The position numbers and the translations under genes are program-made. Below are positions 16,642-24,931 of a DNA stretch of 64,000 nucleotides, one piece after another. The stretch lies in contig JXTW01000003.1 in assembly GCA_004368235.1 (NCBI GenBank), forward strand, positions 36,778 to 100,777, in the 5' to 3' direction. This DNA comes from Helicobacter anseris (GTDB taxonomy: Bacteria; Campylobacterota; Campylobacteria; Campylobacterales; Helicobacteraceae). Numbering within the stretch: the first letter of the stretch is position 1; every line of letters begins with the position of its first letter. The notes below the pieces were generated by a model. The model worked only from the letters and a program-made list of their open reading frames with translations, was not told where the DNA came from and made no database searches.

Positions 16642-17364
16642 TTATTCTATATTTGTATAAACTGCTTGAACATCATCATCTTCTTCGATTTTATCAATTA
16701 GTTTTTCTGCTTCTAGTAATTGCTCTTCATTGAGTGTAATTGGAGAGTTGGCTATACGTTGTAAACTAGCCTTGGATAATTCAATATTCAAGGCTTCAAA
16801 TCCTTCATTTAGCTTCCCAAAATCAGTATAATCACCATAGGCAATATATATGATTCCATCCTCATTTTCTATATGGGTTAATTCTTCTAATCCATAATCA
16901 ATTAATGCAAGTTCAAGATCTTCAATATCCATATTTTGAGGTTTTTTAAATTCAAAAACACTCTTGCGTGAAAACATAAACTCTAATGATCCATTAGGCA
17001 CAATTGTAGCATTTGGCGTTTTGTTAAAATAGCTTTTAAGATTAGCGATTGTACGAGTGGGGTTATCTGTCGTGCATTCAATAAAAATCAAAACACCATT
17101 AGCAGCTTTGCCCTCATAAGTTATTTCAGAAAAAATCCCATCCTTACCACTAGCGCGTTTTATAGCTGCTTCGACATTATCTTTAGGCATATTTTGTGCT
17201 TTTGCATTAGCAATTGCAGTGCGTAATTTAGCATTCATCATCGGATCGCTACCGCCTTCTTTAGCTGCTACAGTGATTGCTTTGGCTAATTTTGGAAAAA
17301 CCTTGCTCATTTTATCCCATCTTTTTTCCTTAGCTGCTCTCCTGTACTCAAATGCTCTTCCCAT
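16642..17364 (-). CDS. yebC: YebC/PmpR family protein (TACO1)
   Basis: A 240-residue protein of the YebC family. The N-terminus is diagnostic: [20 protein letters not shown], then [14 protein letters not shown] and [14 protein letters not shown]. Family members were described as transcription regulators and, more recently, as translation factors that relieve stalling at proline-rich stretches. The C-terminal acidic tail ([14 protein letters not shown]) is conserved. Its ATG lies 9 bp after the hemB stop with a GGAGA ribosome site. The yebC-hemB order is the same as in H. pylori, as I remember it. Confidence 0.94.
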   Translation of the reverse strand: MGRAFEYRRAAKEKRWDKMSKVFPKLAKAITVAAKEGGSDPMMNAKLRTAIANAKAQNMPKDNVEAAIKRASGKDGIFSEITYEGKAANGVLIFIECTTDNPTRTIANLKSYFNKTPNATIVPNGSLEFMFSRKSVFEFKKPQNMDIEDLELALIDYGLEELTHIENEDGIIYIAYGDYTDFGKLNEGFEALNIELSKASLQRIANSPITLNEEQLLEAEKLIDKIEEDDDVQAVYTNIE

Positions 17365-17373
17365 TATCTCTCC

Positions 17374-18354
17374 TTAGATTCTGTTATTTTTTATAAGCTT
17401 GGCTAATTCTTTTGTGTGATAGCTAATAATAATATCTGCACCTGCGCGCTTAAAACTGGTGAGGGTTTCTATCATGGTGCTTTCATAATTAATAAGGTTA
17501 GCAGATCCAGCATATTTTAACATAGCATATTCCCCGCTGACATTATAGACTGCTAGAGGCAAAAGGCTTCTTTCTCTTATATCACGAACGATATCCAGAT
17601 AGGCTAAGGCAGGTTTTACCATTAAAATATCTGCGCCCTGTGCTTCATCTTGCAGACTTTCTAAAATTGCTTCTCTGCGATTAGCATAGTCTTGTTGATA
17701 GCTTTTTCTATGCCCAAAGCTAGGTGTTGAATTAGCCACATCTCTAAAGGGACCATAATAGCTGCTTGCAAACTTAGTAGAATAGCTCATAATAGGAATA
17801 TGACTAAAACCAGCCCTATCTAAATGTGTGCGAATGCTTAATACCATCCCATCCATCATTGCGCTAGGCGCGATCATATCAGCCCCACTATTTGCTAGAA
17901 TAACAGCCTGTTGTCCTAGTATTTCAAGTGTGGCATCATTATCTATAGTTTGAAGTTTTTCATCCAAGATTCCACAATGCCCATGATCGGTATACTCGCA
18001 AAAACATAAATCAGCGCTAATGATCATTTCTGGAAATTTTTGTTTGATAGCACGTATGCTTTTAGCGATAATTCCATCAGGACTAAGTGCACTAGATCCT
18101 ATTGCATCTTTATGGGAAGGGATACCAAAAAGCATAATATGATAGATATTAAGATTGATTAGATTTTCACATTCTTGCAAGATATGATCCAGGCTCATTT
18201 GGTAGATATCTGGCATAGATGAGATTTCATTTTTAATCTTTTCTCCTTCTATTACGAATAAAGGATAAATAAAATCGCGCAAATCCAATCTTACTTCACG
18301 TACTAATTGACGCATATTTTCTTTTAAACGCATTCTTCGCATTCTAGCAAACAT
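17374..18354 (-). CDS. hemB: delta-aminolevulinic acid dehydratase (porphobilinogen synthase)
   Basis: A 326-residue enzyme that condenses two 5-aminolevulinate molecules to porphobilinogen. The Cys-rich metal site [14 protein letters not shown] is the zinc-binding type. The Schiff-base lysines appear in [16 protein letters not shown] and [10 protein letters not shown], and the N-terminus shows RDFIYPLFV. It serves the same pathway as hemL. It is the second gene downstream of purF on the minus strand, and about 10 bp separate it from the radical SAM gene upstream. Confidence 0.97.
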   Translation of the reverse strand: MFARMRRMRLKENMRQLVREVRLDLRDFIYPLFVIEGEKIKNEISSMPDIYQMSLDHILQECENLINLNIYHIMLFGIPSHKDAIGSSALSPDGIIAKSIRAIKQKFPEMIISADLCFCEYTDHGHCGILDEKLQTIDNDATLEILGQQAVILANSGADMIAPSAMMDGMVLSIRTHLDRAGFSHIPIMSYSTKFASSYYGPFRDVANSTPSFGHRKSYQQDYANRREAILESLQDEAQGADILMVKPALAYLDIVRDIRERSLLPLAVYNVSGEYAMLKYAGSANLINYESTMIETLTSFKRAGADIIISYHTKELAKLIKNNRI

Positions 18355-18363
18355 AAATACTCC

Positions 18364-19377
18364 TTAATACCAAATCCCAATTTCCCACAATAAATCACGC
18401 AAATAGCGCATTTGAATATTTTTATCAAAGCACCATTTAGGCGCTAAAAGACTAGGTTCATGAGCCCCAGAACTGATGCGCTGAATGACTATTTCTGGTG
18501 GGATGATTTTTAGGGATTCTACAATAAGATTGCCATAATCTTGCAAGCTAATAGGTTTATACTCGCCTTTTTTATACATTTTGGCTAAATGAGTATTTTC
18601 GACTACATAAAGTGGATGGAGCTTTAGCCCATCTACTCCCCAAGAAAGAACACTTTGCAAAGAGTGTAGCATCATTTCTTGACTTTCATTTGGGAGTCCA
18701 TAAATCAGGTGAGCACAGACTTTAATACCTTTTTCTCTAGTAGCCTTAAAGAGTGCTGGCGCATTTTGCATATTTTCAGCTCGATTAATAAGTTTTAGGG
18801 TTTGATCAAAAACACTTTGCACTCCATATTCAATCCAGATTTCAAATCCTTCATCTACATAACTGGATAATAAATCCAATAGTTTTGGTTCTATGCAATC
18901 TGTACGCGTGCCAATGCTAAGACCTATGACATTAGGTAGGCTTAAGGCTTTGTCATATAATGTTTTGAGCGTATCAAATGGAGCATAGGTATTGCTATAA
19001 CTTTGAAAATAAATCATATATTTTTGTACATTAAACTTTTCTTTATGAAAGTTGGAATGCCAGTAAAATTGTTGTTCTAATTGAGTTAATTGAGTATCTA
19101 AAATAGGGTTTTTTTTAAGAGTAAAATTCATCTTAATTTTGATTGTAGAATCTAATTTCTTCAAACTAGGAGAAAAGCTTTCATTACAGCAGTATATACA
19201 GCCACCTCGTGCTTTGCTCCCATCGATATTAGGGCAAGTGAAGCCTTGAAGTGAAATAGGGATCTTACGCACACGAGTGCCAAAACGCTCTTTAAAATAT
19301 CGCCCAATAGTGAGTAGAGTGCGTACTTTTTGGGTCGAATCTAAATTTTTATCGGTATTTTGATTTTGTATAGTCAT
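18364..19377 (-). CDS. YhcC-type radical SAM protein (TIGR01212)
   Basis: Radical SAM enzyme of the YhcC group. The cluster motif is C-x11-C-x2-C (TCPNIDGSKARGGCIYC), followed by FSPS. IWIEYGVQSVFDQTLKLINR and CAHLIYGLPNESQEMMLHS are typical core segments. The function of the group is not established. A frame open further upstream would run deep into purF. I choose the ATG at 19377 (MTIQNQ), which has GGAAAC about 8 bases upstream and overlaps purF by 29 bp. There is one extra adjacent Cys after the motif (CC). It is coupled to purF. Confidence 0.85.
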   Translation of the reverse strand: MTIQNQNTDKNLDSTQKVRTLLTIGRYFKERFGTRVRKIPISLQGFTCPNIDGSKARGGCIYCCNESFSPSLKKLDSTIKIKMNFTLKKNPILDTQLTQLEQQFYWHSNFHKEKFNVQKYMIYFQSYSNTYAPFDTLKTLYDKALSLPNVIGLSIGTRTDCIEPKLLDLLSSYVDEGFEIWIEYGVQSVFDQTLKLINRAENMQNAPALFKATREKGIKVCAHLIYGLPNESQEMMLHSLQSVLSWGVDGLKLHPLYVVENTHLAKMYKKGEYKPISLQDYGNLIVESLKIIPPEIVIQRISSGAHEPSLLAPKWCFDKNIQMRYLRDLLWEIGIWY

Positions 19378-20791
19378 CAATATAGTTTCCATCAAAGCAG
19401 GCTTGACAAAATATTTTGCCACCACAGGCGGTATTTAATGCCTTTAGTGATAAAAAGCCAAGAGAATCAGCCCCGATAAACTCTCGCACTGATTCTAGAC
19501 TGTGATTTGCACAGATTAAATCTTTACTATCAGGTGTATCTACTCCATAAAAGCAAGGAGCAATTGTAGGTGGTGCAGAAATGAGGAGATGTATTTTTTT
19601 AGCACCAGCTTGACGCAAGATTTTAATGATTTGACGACTTGTTGTTCCGCGTACAATGGAATCATCTATTACGATAATATCTTTATTGGCAATAATATTA
19701 GAAATAGGATTAAGCTTTAATCGTACTTTAAGTTCTCTAGCTTTTTGAGTAGGCTCAATAAATGTTCTTCCCACATAGTGATTTCTAATAATACCAAGTT
19801 CAAAGTCAATGCCACTTTCTTTGGCATATCCCAGTGCAGCAGCAACACCACTATCAGGTACGGGAATAACCATATCAGCTTTTATTTTATGCTCTCTAGC
19901 TAGCTCACGCCCCAAATTTTTACGCACACTATAGACATTTTGCGAAAAAACAGAGCTATCAGGACGTGCAAAATATACATATTCAAAAATACAGGGATGG
20001 GGATTGGGTTTAAAAATTTGCAAGCTTGTGATGCGCGGGATTGAGCTTTGCTTATCACTAGTTGCTAATCCTTCGAAAATGAGCATTTCTCCTGGTTGGA
20101 TTTCGCGCATATATTCTGCGCCTATTAGATCAAATGCACAACTTTCGCTAGCTACTATATATCCTATAGAACCATCTGCATTAATTATTTTTCCAAGACT
20201 TAAGGGACGTAGTCCATAGCGGTCGCGTACAGCAATAAGCTTTGTTCTAGATAGAAATAATAATCCATAAGCTCCATCAATAATTTTAAGGGCAGAAATG
20301 ATTCTATCTTTTAGGTTAGGGGCTTTATCTTGAGCAATCAGATGGATGAGATTTTCAGTATCAATGTGGCTTTGAAAGATCGCTCCATTATGAATAAGAT
20401 GCTCTCTAATATCTTTTGCATTAGTGAGGTTTCCATTATGTGCAATAGCAATTTCACCAAGATTGTATTTTGCAAATAGAGGTTGAGAATCAGAAAGCGA
20501 GGCAGATCCAGCTGTAGAATAACGATTATGACCAATACTAGCGCGTCCTATTAGATTTTGTAGGCATTGTTGATTGAATACTTCAGTTACTAAACCTTTA
20601 TTTTTGTGCGTATAAATTTGCTTTCCATCACTACTGCTAATCCCACTGGCTTCTTGACCACGATGCTGCATTGAGAAAAGTGCATAATAGTTTTTAAGGG
20701 CAGCGTGATCTACATTATAAGTACCAACAACAGCACATTCTTCATTCCAGCTTGATTGGAATGAAGAGGTTTGGTATATTTGTTTTTCCAT
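19349..20791 (-). CDS. purF: amidophosphoribosyltransferase
   Basis: First committed enzyme of de novo purine synthesis, making phosphoribosylamine from PRPP and glutamine. The class II glutamine amidotransferase domain starts at Cys19 (EECAVVG), so the first 18 residues look like a propeptide removed on maturation. QHRGQEASG and HNRYSTAG follow. The PRPP site is IVIDDSIVRGTTSRQI. Cys residues at PHPC, IAPCFYG, and GGKIFCQAC suggest the Bacillus-type enzyme with a 4Fe-4S cluster. It starts where the arsS stop ends. H. pylori lacks this gene, so the organism has a fuller purine pathway. Confidence 0.96.
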   Translation of the reverse strand: MEKQIYQTSSFQSSWNEECAVVGTYNVDHAALKNYYALFSMQHRGQEASGISSSDGKQIYTHKNKGLVTEVFNQQCLQNLIGRASIGHNRYSTAGSASLSDSQPLFAKYNLGEIAIAHNGNLTNAKDIREHLIHNGAIFQSHIDTENLIHLIAQDKAPNLKDRIISALKIIDGAYGLLFLSRTKLIAVRDRYGLRPLSLGKIINADGSIGYIVASESCAFDLIGAEYMREIQPGEMLIFEGLATSDKQSSIPRITSLQIFKPNPHPCIFEYVYFARPDSSVFSQNVYSVRKNLGRELAREHKIKADMVIPVPDSGVAAALGYAKESGIDFELGIIRNHYVGRTFIEPTQKARELKVRLKLNPISNIIANKDIIVIDDSIVRGTTSRQIIKILRQAGAKKIHLLISAPPTIAPCFYGVDTPDSKDLICANHSLESVREFIGADSLGFLSLKALNTACGGKIFCQACFDGNYIDDYTKSKYR

Positions 20792-22114
20792 TTATGATTT
20801 CCTTGTATTTTGAAGTTTATTTTCTTGAGATTTTTGGGGCATTGGACAGAAATTTTCAACAATGCAGTTATGAATAGTAAAATGATTTATACCATCACTA
20901 TAGGCATAGCTAATTTCAAAATTTTGTGCTTCTAGTGTATTTTTAATGATATACATTCCAAGACCAAAACCACCCTGCTTAGCCTTGCGCTCGCTATCAT
21001 CTTTAAAATAAGGCTTAAAATATTCATTAAAGTCTTTTTTAAGTGGTTCACCACGATTAGAAATAACAAGATTATGATATTTGGATTCGATATAAACTTT
21101 TTTATCACTACCATATTTAATGGCATTGTCTAAGAGATTTTTAAGTGCCATTGTAAAGAGTTCAAAATCGGCTTTAATGATATCATTAGGAGTATTAAGA
21201 ATAATAGGATCAGCCTCAAGGTTATCAATAAGAAGCATTTTTTTAGCATGATCAATAATATCTTGAAGTAAAAATTCTTGTTTATTGATATTGAGATTTT
21301 TGCTAGTGAGTTGCTCGATTTTAGCAAACTCATCAATGAGTGTTTGAAGTCGCTTAAAAACAGAAATAAGACGTTCTTTGTGAAGATTGCTATCAATCAT
21401 CTCTGCTGTGATTCTGCCTTTAGTAATAGGGGTTTTTAGCTCATGCATAATTGAGCGTAAAAATAAGGTGCGCGATCGTCCAAGTGCATCAATTTTTTGG
21501 ATAGCATTATTAAATTCTCTAGCTAACTCACCAATTTCATCTTGCTGTTTGATTGAGCATTCAATATTATTATTGCCATTAGCAAAGCATCTAATTTGAG
21601 AACGTAGTTTTTTGAGTGGCAAGAGGCTTTGAATAACAAGAATAAAAACAAAAACCAATAGAAAAATTCCAACCAATGTGATTAAATAATAAGTGCTTTG
21701 ATGTGTTTTTGAAGCATCTTTATATAGAGTGATTTTCCCATAAGCTTCTAGTAGTACGTATAGTTCATTGTTTACAATTAGGATGCGGGGAGGAAAAATA
21801 ACATTTAAAATACCCGGGAATCCATGCGGTAGAATAAAAAAAGGTGTCGGAGCACGACTTAAAATGTCTTCTTTAATTTTTTGATTTTCAGTAACTTCAA
21901 ATCCAAAGTCATGTAGGATTTTTTGGATACTCTCCAAGCTGCCATTCATTGCTACTAATTGCTTTAATGTAACATCAACTTGACGTGCTTTATCAGCAGA
22001 GTTGCGTACTTCAGCATCTTTTTGAAATTTGATAAAATAAAAAGAAAAAGCAAAGAAGCTAATAAGCGCAAAAGCAAAAAGCAAAGTAATTTTGAGAAAA
22101 ATCGAATGTCTCAT
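20792..22114 (-). CDS. arsS: sensor histidine kinase ArsS-like
   Basis: A 440-residue membrane kinase: first TM about residues 9-27, a periplasmic sensor loop of about 110 residues, second TM near residues 140-160, a HAMP linker, then HisKA with His224 in SIMHELKTPITKGR. The N box (NLLDNAIKYG) and glycine-rich G box (GGFGLGMYIIKN) are intact. The order with arsR and the position near hemB and yebC match the acid-responsive ArsRS system of H. pylori. The H. pylori gene has a poly-C tract near its end; here the C-terminus has none. The start overlaps the arsR stop. Confidence 0.88.
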   Translation of the reverse strand: MRHSIFLKITLLFAFALISFFAFSFYFIKFQKDAEVRNSADKARQVDVTLKQLVAMNGSLESIQKILHDFGFEVTENQKIKEDILSRAPTPFFILPHGFPGILNVIFPPRILIVNNELYVLLEAYGKITLYKDASKTHQSTYYLITLVGIFLLVFVFILVIQSLLPLKKLRSQIRCFANGNNNIECSIKQQDEIGELAREFNNAIQKIDALGRSRTLFLRSIMHELKTPITKGRITAEMIDSNLHKERLISVFKRLQTLIDEFAKIEQLTSKNLNINKQEFLLQDIIDHAKKMLLIDNLEADPIILNTPNDIIKADFELFTMALKNLLDNAIKYGSDKKVYIESKYHNLVISNRGEPLKKDFNEYFKPYFKDDSERKAKQGGFGLGMYIIKNTLEAQNFEISYAYSDGINHFTIHNCIVENFCPMPQKSQENKLQNTRKS

Positions 22115-22794
22115 TATGCCTCAAGTTTATAACCTACACCTCTCACAGAGATGATATATTTTGGTCTTTTAGGATCATCTTCTATTTTTGCTCTTAAGCG
22201 ACCAATAATAACATCAATGCTTTTATTAGAGCTTTCTGGATTAATAGATTCAGATTCTATAGCAATGGCTTCTCTAGAAAATACATGACCTTTTTTGCTA
22301 ATTAAAAGTGTTAAAATTTCATATTCTGCGCGAGTAAGATCGATTTTTCTATCCTTGAAATACACTTCTCGACTTTCTTTGTCAATTTTAAATATGCCAT
22401 CTTTATCTTTTGGCTCACTTTTAACTTCTTTTTTATTATATCGACGCAAGAGAGAGTGAATGCGAGCTAGTAGCTCTTGAGGATCATATGGTTTAGGAAT
22501 ATAATCATCAGCACCATATTCTAAGGCTTTAACTTTATCATCTAGATCACTTCTTGCAGATGAGATAATGATAGGGATATTTTTTTGTTTAGCTACACGT
22601 TTACAAACTTCAAGTCCATCAAGATTAGGAAGAGTTAAATCCAGGAGCAATAAATCATAATTGTGTGTAGCAATTGCACTCATTCCTGTATAAGGCTCAT
22701 CATAGTTGGTTACTTTAATATCATGTTGTTCTAGAAATTCGCTTAGAATCTCAGCAAGCTCCATATCATCTTCAATCATTAAAATATTTAGCAT
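22114..22794 (-). CDS. arsR: response regulator ArsR-like (OmpR family)
   Basis: A 226-residue regulator. The receiver domain has the acidic pair EDD at 8-10, phospho-acceptor Asp52 in LLLDLTLPN, conserved Ser in IIISSARS and Lys in IPKPYDP. The C-terminal winged helix has the OmpR-type [15 protein letters not shown] recognition segment and ends [10 protein letters not shown]. In H. pylori ArsR controls urease and other acid-response genes; the same role is inferred. It overlaps the kinase by one base (ATGA-type junction). Confidence 0.9.
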   Translation of the reverse strand: MLNILMIEDDMELAEILSEFLEQHDIKVTNYDEPYTGMSAIATHNYDLLLLDLTLPNLDGLEVCKRVAKQKNIPIIISSARSDLDDKVKALEYGADDYIPKPYDPQELLARIHSLLRRYNKKEVKSEPKDKDGIFKIDKESREVYFKDRKIDLTRAEYEILTLLISKKGHVFSREAIAIESESINPESSNKSIDVIIGRLRAKIEDDPKRPKYIISVRGVGYKLEA

Positions 22795-22879
22795 TTAGCA
22801 TCTCCAGTAATAAATTTAACTTTTACCCTAAAGGCCGTATCAAACCTAAAATATTAGCATTAAAAAATAAAAACTACTA

Positions 22880-23185
22880 TTAATTTTGTAATGCTTCATC
22901 AATTAATGAGAGTTGATACTCTAGATAGTTGATTACCAAATCTAATTTTGAGCTCAAATCTTTAGTTTGACTATTTTGCAATCCTTCAAAAAGTACCAAA
23001 GTCTTCTCTCTTAAAAGTTCTAAAAATTTAGAATCTATATGAAGAGTAATATTGCTTTCTTGCTCCTTTTCTTCGATAGTCTCTTTAAGGGGCGTTTTTT
23101 TTGGAAAATTATCCTCAATGGTAGAATTATTTGGTGCTATAGCAAATTCATCCAAGGTTTGTTTGATTAAATCCTTTAGTTCCAT
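22880..23185 (-). CDS. CiaD-like small protein
   Basis: About 101 residues from the ATG at 23185. I prefer that start to the GTG twelve bases earlier because GGTGG lies 8 bases upstream of the ATG. The N-terminal helix ELKDLIKQTLDEF, an acidic low-complexity linker and the C-terminal helical part (LREKTLVLFEGLQ, then LDLVINYLEYQLSLIDEAL) resemble the Campylobacter CiaD/Cj0788 family, as I remember it. CiaD is described as a secreted invasion effector in C. jejuni. Whether this homologue does that is open. It overlaps the TPR-like gene by 10 bp. Confidence 0.6.
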   Translation of the reverse strand: MELKDLIKQTLDEFAIAPNNSTIEDNFPKKTPLKETIEEKEQESNITLHIDSKFLELLREKTLVLFEGLQNSQTKDLSSKLDLVINYLEYQLSLIDEALQN

Positions 23186-23424
23186 TGCATTAACCACCTT
23201 TCAAAAGTTTTTAGATCATCATTACTATGAGCACGAATAAAAAAGTCTTTAGCTTTTTGATTAACACCACTAAAGTTTTTGTTTGTTTTTTTAAGGCGCT
23301 TTATAGCTTGCCTAGCCTCGAAGTTTTCAGGATCTTTTTTTAGAATCTCTTCATAAATACTTAATGCTTCTTCTTTGAAACCTTGAAGTTCATATATGCT
23401 AGCCAATGTAAGCGTTTTAAACAA
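23176..23424 (-). CDS. short TPR-like protein
   Basis: An 82-residue protein starting with TTG (AGGGG lies about 8 bases upstream). Residues 5-40 form one clear tetratricopeptide unit (LASIYELQGFKEEALSIYEEILKKDPENFEARQAIKRL). A second helical part ends DDLKTFERWLMQWN. It precedes and overlaps the CiaD-like gene. The same pair of neighbours occurs in Campylobacter (Cj0787-Cj0788), which suggests the two act together, perhaps as partner and effector. Function unknown. Confidence 0.65.
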   Translation of the reverse strand: MFKTLTLASIYELQGFKEEALSIYEEILKKDPENFEARQAIKRLKKTNKNFSGVNQKAKDFFIRAHSNDDLKTFERWLMQWN

Positions 23425-23539
23425 AGTATGCCCCTAGTTAATCTTATTGAATTTTTATTTTATCCTAAAATATGATGGTTTGAGATATTTTATTGTTTGG
23501 ATAATTGTGCTTAAGGGAATAGTTTAAAAAATTAATTTA

Positions 23540-23573
23540 TATCAAGAAAATAAGAAATTGATAATCCTATAAT
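23540..23573 (+). promoter_or_regulatory. inverted repeat and -10 box upstream of the globin gene
   Basis: TATCAA (23540-23545) and TTGATA (23558-23563) form a perfect inverted repeat with a 12-base spacer, and a consensus TATAAT sits at 23568-23573. The repeat covers the -35 region. Single-domain globins in Campylobacter are induced by the Crp/Fnr-type regulator NssR under nitrosative stress. The half sites here look Fnr-like but with inverted order and wider spacing, so the regulator is not identified. Confidence 0.4.
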
Positions 23574-23626
23574 GTTAATGCCCTAAAGGGCTTTATAAAT
23601 TAATAAATTTATTTTAAGGATAAATA

Positions 23627-24052
23627 ATGTTAGACCAAAGAACTAAGGAATTAATTAATAGTACGATTCCGGCTTTGAAGGATCGGGGAGAGGAGATTAC
23701 CAAGGTATTTTATCATAAACTTTTTAAGAGGTATCCAGAAGTGAAGGGGATGTTTGATATGGAAAAACAAGCTAATGGGACCCAGCCAAAGGCGTTGGCA
23801 CTTGCAGTTTTAAATGCAGCTAGAAATATAGAAAATCTTGATAGGATTGCTGCTTCTATTAATTCCATAGCTAAAGTTCATGTAAATTTGGGTGTTAAAC
23901 CCGAGCATTACCCTTTAGTTGGAGAATGTTTGTTGGCTGCTATTAAGGAAGTGTTAAACCCTACTGATGAGGTCTTAGAAGCATGGGCTAAGGGCTATGG
24001 CATTATTGCAGATTATTATATCAATGTTGAAAGTAAACTTATTAATGCTTAA
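23627..24052 (+). CDS. single-domain haemoglobin (Cgb-like)
   Basis: A 141-residue globin without reductase domain. B10 Tyr is in VFYHKLF, CD1 Phe in GMFDME, distal E7 Gln in TQPKALALA, and the proximal F8 His in VKPEHYPLVG. This residue set fits bacterial NO-dioxygenase globins such as Vgb and Campylobacter Cgb. Likely role: detoxify nitric oxide in the cytoplasm. AAGGA precedes the ATG. It is a monocistronic unit with its own promoter region and an 11-bp hairpin after the stop. Confidence 0.92.
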   Translation: MLDQRTKELINSTIPALKDRGEEITKVFYHKLFKRYPEVKGMFDMEKQANGTQPKALALAVLNAARNIENLDRIAASINSIAKVHVNLGVKPEHYPLVGECLLAAIKEVLNPTDEVLEAWAKGYGIIADYYINVESKLINA

Positions 24053-24074
24053 TTTTATATTCTGTTTTCTGGTT

Positions 24075-24099
24075 TTAAGGTAGATTGGATCTACCTTAA
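24075..24099 (+). terminator. hairpin terminator after the globin gene
   Basis: A perfect 11-bp stem (TTAAGGTAGAT / ATCTACCTTAA) with a TGG loop begins 22 bases after the globin stop and is followed by a T-rich stretch. It lies between convergent genes and may serve both strands. Confidence 0.75.
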
Positions 24100-24130
24100 G
24101 TATTTTATAACTTTATAACTTCTTATTTCT

Positions 24131-24919
24131 TCAAATTTTTGTTATTTCATCTAAAAAGCGTGGATCGCTAAAGCTATTAGCATGAAGGTTAGAAAATGCA
24201 TTTTTTAATGATTTAAAAAATTCTGGATTTGTTTTTTCCATATCGCTTAAAAAATGTTTTGTAGCTAAGCGAGCAATTGGTGGTTTATCAGAATCTGGTT
24301 GCTTTGCAGGGCAGTTGCAGTCAGGAGCAGTTGTAATTTGTTGAGATATGACAAAATCAATGCTTTGACGTTCACGAATATGAATAAGAGGTCTGATGAC
24401 ATAAAGTCCATTTTCAGCTTTATAGATAGGTGGCATAGATCGTAAAGAGCCATTGTAGGTAAGATTCATAAAAAAACTTTCAGCCACATCATCTAGGTGA
24501 TGTGCGATAGCAACTTTATTATATCCATGCTCTAATGCATAAGAATAGAGTGCACCACGTCTCATACGTGAGCAAAAGCTGCAATAAGAACTCCCTTCTC
24601 TACGTTTTTCTTTAATGGTGCTGGCAATACTTGTATGATAGATTTCATGAGGAATTCCTTGAATATCACAGATCTTTGTTAGATAATCAAAGTTTTCACC
24701 TAAGCCATAGTGAATGGTAAGTGCTTTAAACTCAAAATTAAATGGAGCATGGCGAGCCATACGCTCTAAAATACAGGCTAAAAGAATAGAATCTTTACCA
24801 CCACTTAATCCTAATAAAACCCTATCACCTTCGGTGATGAGATTATACTCTGCATTTGTTTTTCCTACGGTATTGAGGATTTTTTTACTAATTTCATATT
24901 TTGCTGGTTTTTGTGACAT
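24131..24919 (-). CDS. ttcA: tRNA 2-thiocytidine biosynthesis protein TtcA
   Basis: A 262-residue PP-loop enzyme that thiolates C32 of some tRNAs. The ATP-pyrophosphatase motif LSGGKDS is near residue 38. The 4Fe-4S ligands are C-x2-C in YCSFCSRMRRG and a later Cys in APDCNCPAK. IAHHLDDVAESFFMNLTYNG is also typical. The downstream end points toward the globin gene. The MFS gene lies upstream, 12 bp away on the same strand, so both may share a message. Confidence 0.92.
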   Translation of the reverse strand: MSQKPAKYEISKKILNTVGKTNAEYNLITEGDRVLLGLSGGKDSILLACILERMARHAPFNFEFKALTIHYGLGENFDYLTKICDIQGIPHEIYHTSIASTIKEKRREGSSYCSFCSRMRRGALYSYALEHGYNKVAIAHHLDDVAESFFMNLTYNGSLRSMPPIYKAENGLYVIRPLIHIRERQSIDFVISQQITTAPDCNCPAKQPDSDKPPIARLATKHFLSDMEKTNPEFFKSLKNAFSNLHANSFSDPRFLDEITKI

Positions 24920-24931
24920 TAGACTATTTCC

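Noticed and set aside
20792-20860. Search for a phase-variable C tract at the end of arsS, as in H. pylori
   Set aside because: No C run longer than a few bases is present at the 3' end of this arsS.
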